A DNA stretch of 64,000 bases from Blastococcus colisei (GTDB taxonomy: Bacteria > Actinomycetota > Actinomycetes > Mycobacteriales > Geodermatophilaceae): positions 1,922,001-1,986,000 of the forward strand of contig NZ_VFQE01000001.1 of NCBI RefSeq assembly GCF_006717095.1, given 5' to 3'. This document shows, piece by piece, positions 62,338 through 64,000 of this stretch. Both the position numbers and the translations under genes were made by a program. Position 1 is the first letter of the stretch. The number at the start of each line of letters is the position of its first letter. The notes under the pieces were generated by a model that saw only the letters and a list, made by a program, of their open reading frames with translations, was not told where the DNA came from and did no database searches.

Positions 62338-63222
62338 GTGGACAACCGCTCCGACATCCGCGACTTCCTCGCCAGCCGGCGCGCCCGGATCACCCCGGAG
62401 CAGGCCGGCCTGCTGCCCGGCGGAGGCCGGCGGCGCGTGCCGGGGCTGCGTCGCGAGGAGGTCGCCGTCCTGGCCGGGGTGAGCACCGACTGGTACATCC
62501 GGCTGGAGAAGGGCCACATCGCCGGCGTCTCCGAGGACGTCCTCGAGGCCGTCGCGCGGGCGCTGCAGCTAGACGAGGCCGAGCGGACCTACCTGTTCGA
62601 CCTGGCCCGCGCTGCGTCCAAGCCGAACCGCACGCCACAGCGCCGCGCCAAAGCGCCGATCCAGCCGCGGGTGCAGTGGATGCTGGATTCCATGACGGGT
62701 TCGGCCGCGTTCGTCGCCGACGGTCGTCTGGACATCCTCGCGACCAACACCCTGGGGTGGGCGCTGCACTCACCGATGTTCGACAGCCCGCGGCGCCCGG
62801 CGAACTTCGCCCGGTTCCAGTTCCTCGACCCGCGGGCGCACGACTACTACCAGGACTGGGAGAACGCGGCCAACATCACCGTCGCCCTGCTCCGCGCCGA
62901 GGCCGGCCGCCGTCCGCACGACGCGCCGCTGCGTGAACTCGTCGGGGAGCTGTCGACGGTCAGCGAGGAGTTCCGGACCCGCTGGGCCGCGCACAACGTC
63001 CGCATCCACCACAACGGCGCCAAACAGTTCCACCACCCCGTGGTCGGCACCGTCGACCTCAACTACTGCACCCTCGACCTGCCCGCCGAGGACCGCTCGG
63101 ATCTCCGCCTGACCATCTACACCGCCGAACCCGGCTCAGCATCAGAAGACGGGCTCAAGCTGCTGGCCAGCTGGGCGGCGACCAACGTCGACGCAGCCAC
63201 CCTGGCGGCGGACCGGTCCTGA
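62338..63222 (+). CDS. MmyB-like XRE-family regulator
   Basis: A 294-residue regulator: N-terminal XRE HTH (RVPGLRREEVAVLAGVSTDWYIRLEKGHIAGVSEDVLEAVARAL) and a C-terminal MmyB-type ligand-binding PAS-like domain (AFVADGRLDILATNTLGWALHSPMF, NCTLDLPAEDRSDLRLTIYTAEPGS-like ending). MmyB-type regulators commonly control a divergent reductase or hydrolase gene and sense small ligands such as fatty acids. Leaderless GTG start. Confidence 0.92.
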   Translation: MDNRSDIRDFLASRRARITPEQAGLLPGGGRRRVPGLRREEVAVLAGVSTDWYIRLEKGHIAGVSEDVLEAVARALQLDEAERTYLFDLARAASKPNRTPQRRAKAPIQPRVQWMLDSMTGSAAFVADGRLDILATNTLGWALHSPMFDSPRRPANFARFQFLDPRAHDYYQDWENAANITVALLRAEAGRRPHDAPLRELVGELSTVSEEFRTRWAAHNVRIHHNGAKQFHHPVVGTVDLNYCTLDLPAEDRSDLRLTIYTAEPGSASEDGLKLLASWAATNVDAATLAADRS

Positions 63223-63279
63223 CCTGGGGAAGCGGGGGAGTGCGCTGCAGAAGGCCGTCCCGGCTTGCTCAGGTAGATC

Positions 63280-63429
63280 TCAGGACACGCGGTGGTGGGT
63301 GTCGGCAAAGTTCACTCCGGCGGCGGAGACATCGTGGTGCTTCTGTCCTGGACCGTTCTCCGGCTCCGGGATGTCGTCGATGTCCGGGACCTCGGAACCG
63401 CCGAAGGGGGTGATCTGTATGGCGCGCAT
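63280..63429 (-). pseudogene. Fragment 3 of the qor-like gene 5' end (49 codons)
   Basis: Begins MRAIQITPFGGSEV and keeps frame to GVNFADTHHR before the stop after VS. 30 of the first 44 residues match the intact gene, so it is the most diverged copy. TAGCCC at 63437-63442 lies seven bases from the ATG. It is the last copy, 268 bases from the divergent serA, and so the probable native 5' end left by the first insertion. Confidence 0.8.
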
Positions 63430-63697
63430 GCAGGTCGGGCTAGGTGTGCGACGGGGTCCAGGCGCGGCCGCGGTACGGCCTTCTAAGAGGGGCGACGTCA
63501 TGCGCGGTCGCGTGTCGAGCGACGGCGTCCCTTCGTTACACACCCCCTGCTGAAGATGTCCCCCTCGGTCCTCGTACGGGCGGCTTGGAGGTGGGTCGGA
63601 CGTGCCCGGCGCGTCCCCCTGTCAGCCGACGAGGGTCCGCCACCGTCGTGCTGCGAGGATCGGTAGCAGCGCGGTTCTCGTGGAGGAGGAGTACGAC

Positions 63698-64000
63698 ATG
63701 CCCAGAGCTCTGCTGCTCGAGAACATCGACCCGGTCGCGGTGGAGCTGTTGTCCTCGGCGGGCTACGAGGTCGAGTCGCTGCGGGGTGCGCTGGACGAGG
63801 CCGACCTGACCGCTGCTCTGGACGGCGTCCACCTGCTCGGCATCCGGTCGAAGACGCAGGTGACCGCGGACGTACTGGCGCGCCGGCCGGAACTGGCCGC
63901 GGTGGGAGCCTTCTGCATCGGCACCAACCAGATCGACCTCGTCGCGGCCGCCGCGGCCGGCGTGGCGGTGTTCAACGCTCCGTACTCCAACACCCGCAGC
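63698..64000 (+). CDS. serA: D-3-phosphoglycerate dehydrogenase (5' part)
   Basis: First step of serine synthesis. Only 101 codons are inside the window. They start MPRALLLENIDPVAVELLSSAGYEVESL and contain LLGIRSKTQVT, AVGAFCIGTNQIDL and VFNAPYSNTRS, the substrate-domain signatures of SerA. A strong RBS (GGAGGAGGA, 63682-63690) precedes the ATG. It marks the return to core genome at the right edge of the island region. Confidence 0.93.
   Translation, partial: MPRALLLENIDPVAVELLSSAGYEVESLRGALDEADLTAALDGVHLLGIRSKTQVTADVLARRPELAAVGAFCIGTNQIDLVAAAAAGVAVFNAPYSNTRS

Overview
The window is high-GC DNA with dense coding on both strands and many GTG starts, 4-base ATGA/GTGA overlaps and leaderless starts. 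The gene set includes a tkt-tal-pgi-zwf cluster, a sufR-B-D-Rieske-C-S-U-T operon, ctaB/ctaA and a small Gbn-like helix-turn-helix protein. This points to an actinobacterium, and the style best fits the Geodermatophilaceae (Blastococcus, Modestobacter or Geodermatophilus). The family assignment is inference from gene content and order, not from a search.

The left two thirds (1-41,640) is mostly core genome. On the minus strand lies the pentose-phosphate/glycolysis cluster tkt, tal, pgi, zwf (zwf runs off the left edge). Divergent from it is ctaB (heme O synthase); ctaA (heme A synthase) converges on ctaB across a palindrome. From 9,081 the whole SUF Fe-S assembly operon is led by its own iron-sulfur regulator and closed by a 72-base near-perfect hairpin. 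Next come a large multi-TM protein, an ABC-F ATPase, the Gbn-like protein coupled to a crotonase-fold enzyme, an ABC exporter, a SnoaL-type protein, a rhodanese, a DUF3376 patatin, a sirohydrochlorin-chelatase-like protein, an atypical SDR, aconitase, a PAP2 phosphatase coupled to a sirtuin, an acyl-CoA synthetase, a secreted NlpC/P60 peptidase, a MoxR/DUF58/VWA operon and a quinone-oxidoreductase-type gene (qor-like, 40,669-41,640).

The right third (41,641-63,444) is accessory DNA with an unusual structure. Only the first ~44 codons of the qor-like gene, with its leaderless promoter, recur three more times in the same orientation (46,970-47,125; 52,842-53,036; 63,280-63,429). Each copy breaks off at the same codon. 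The copies divide the region into three segments and stop just before serA. The simplest reading is a stack of islands that each entered the 5' end of the qor-like gene, brought a replacement 5' end and left the old one behind. Segment 1 is a TetR-controlled redox operon (three matching 14-bp operators) with a frameshifted reductase. Segment 2 is a compact group of predicted nucleotide-handling and immune-type proteins: a TIR protein overlapping a SLOG-like protein, three deoxyribosyltransferase/TIR-like Rossmannoid proteins (one fused to a probable TPR-S helical domain) and two small membrane proteins. I regard it as a candidate undescribed anti-phage or stress-signalling system. Segment 3 carries a Phd/RelE toxin-antitoxin pair, an excisionase-like protein, an insertion sequence with perfect ends, a DedA/beta-lactamase-fold fusion, and a SDR/MFS/alcohol dehydrogenase group followed by a cyclophilin-like lipoprotein, a hydrolase and a MmyB-type regulator.

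A second unexpected pattern is a pair of 26-codon upstream ORFs (23,065 and 37,357). They have equal length and matching ends, and both overlap the GTG of the following gene as GTGA.
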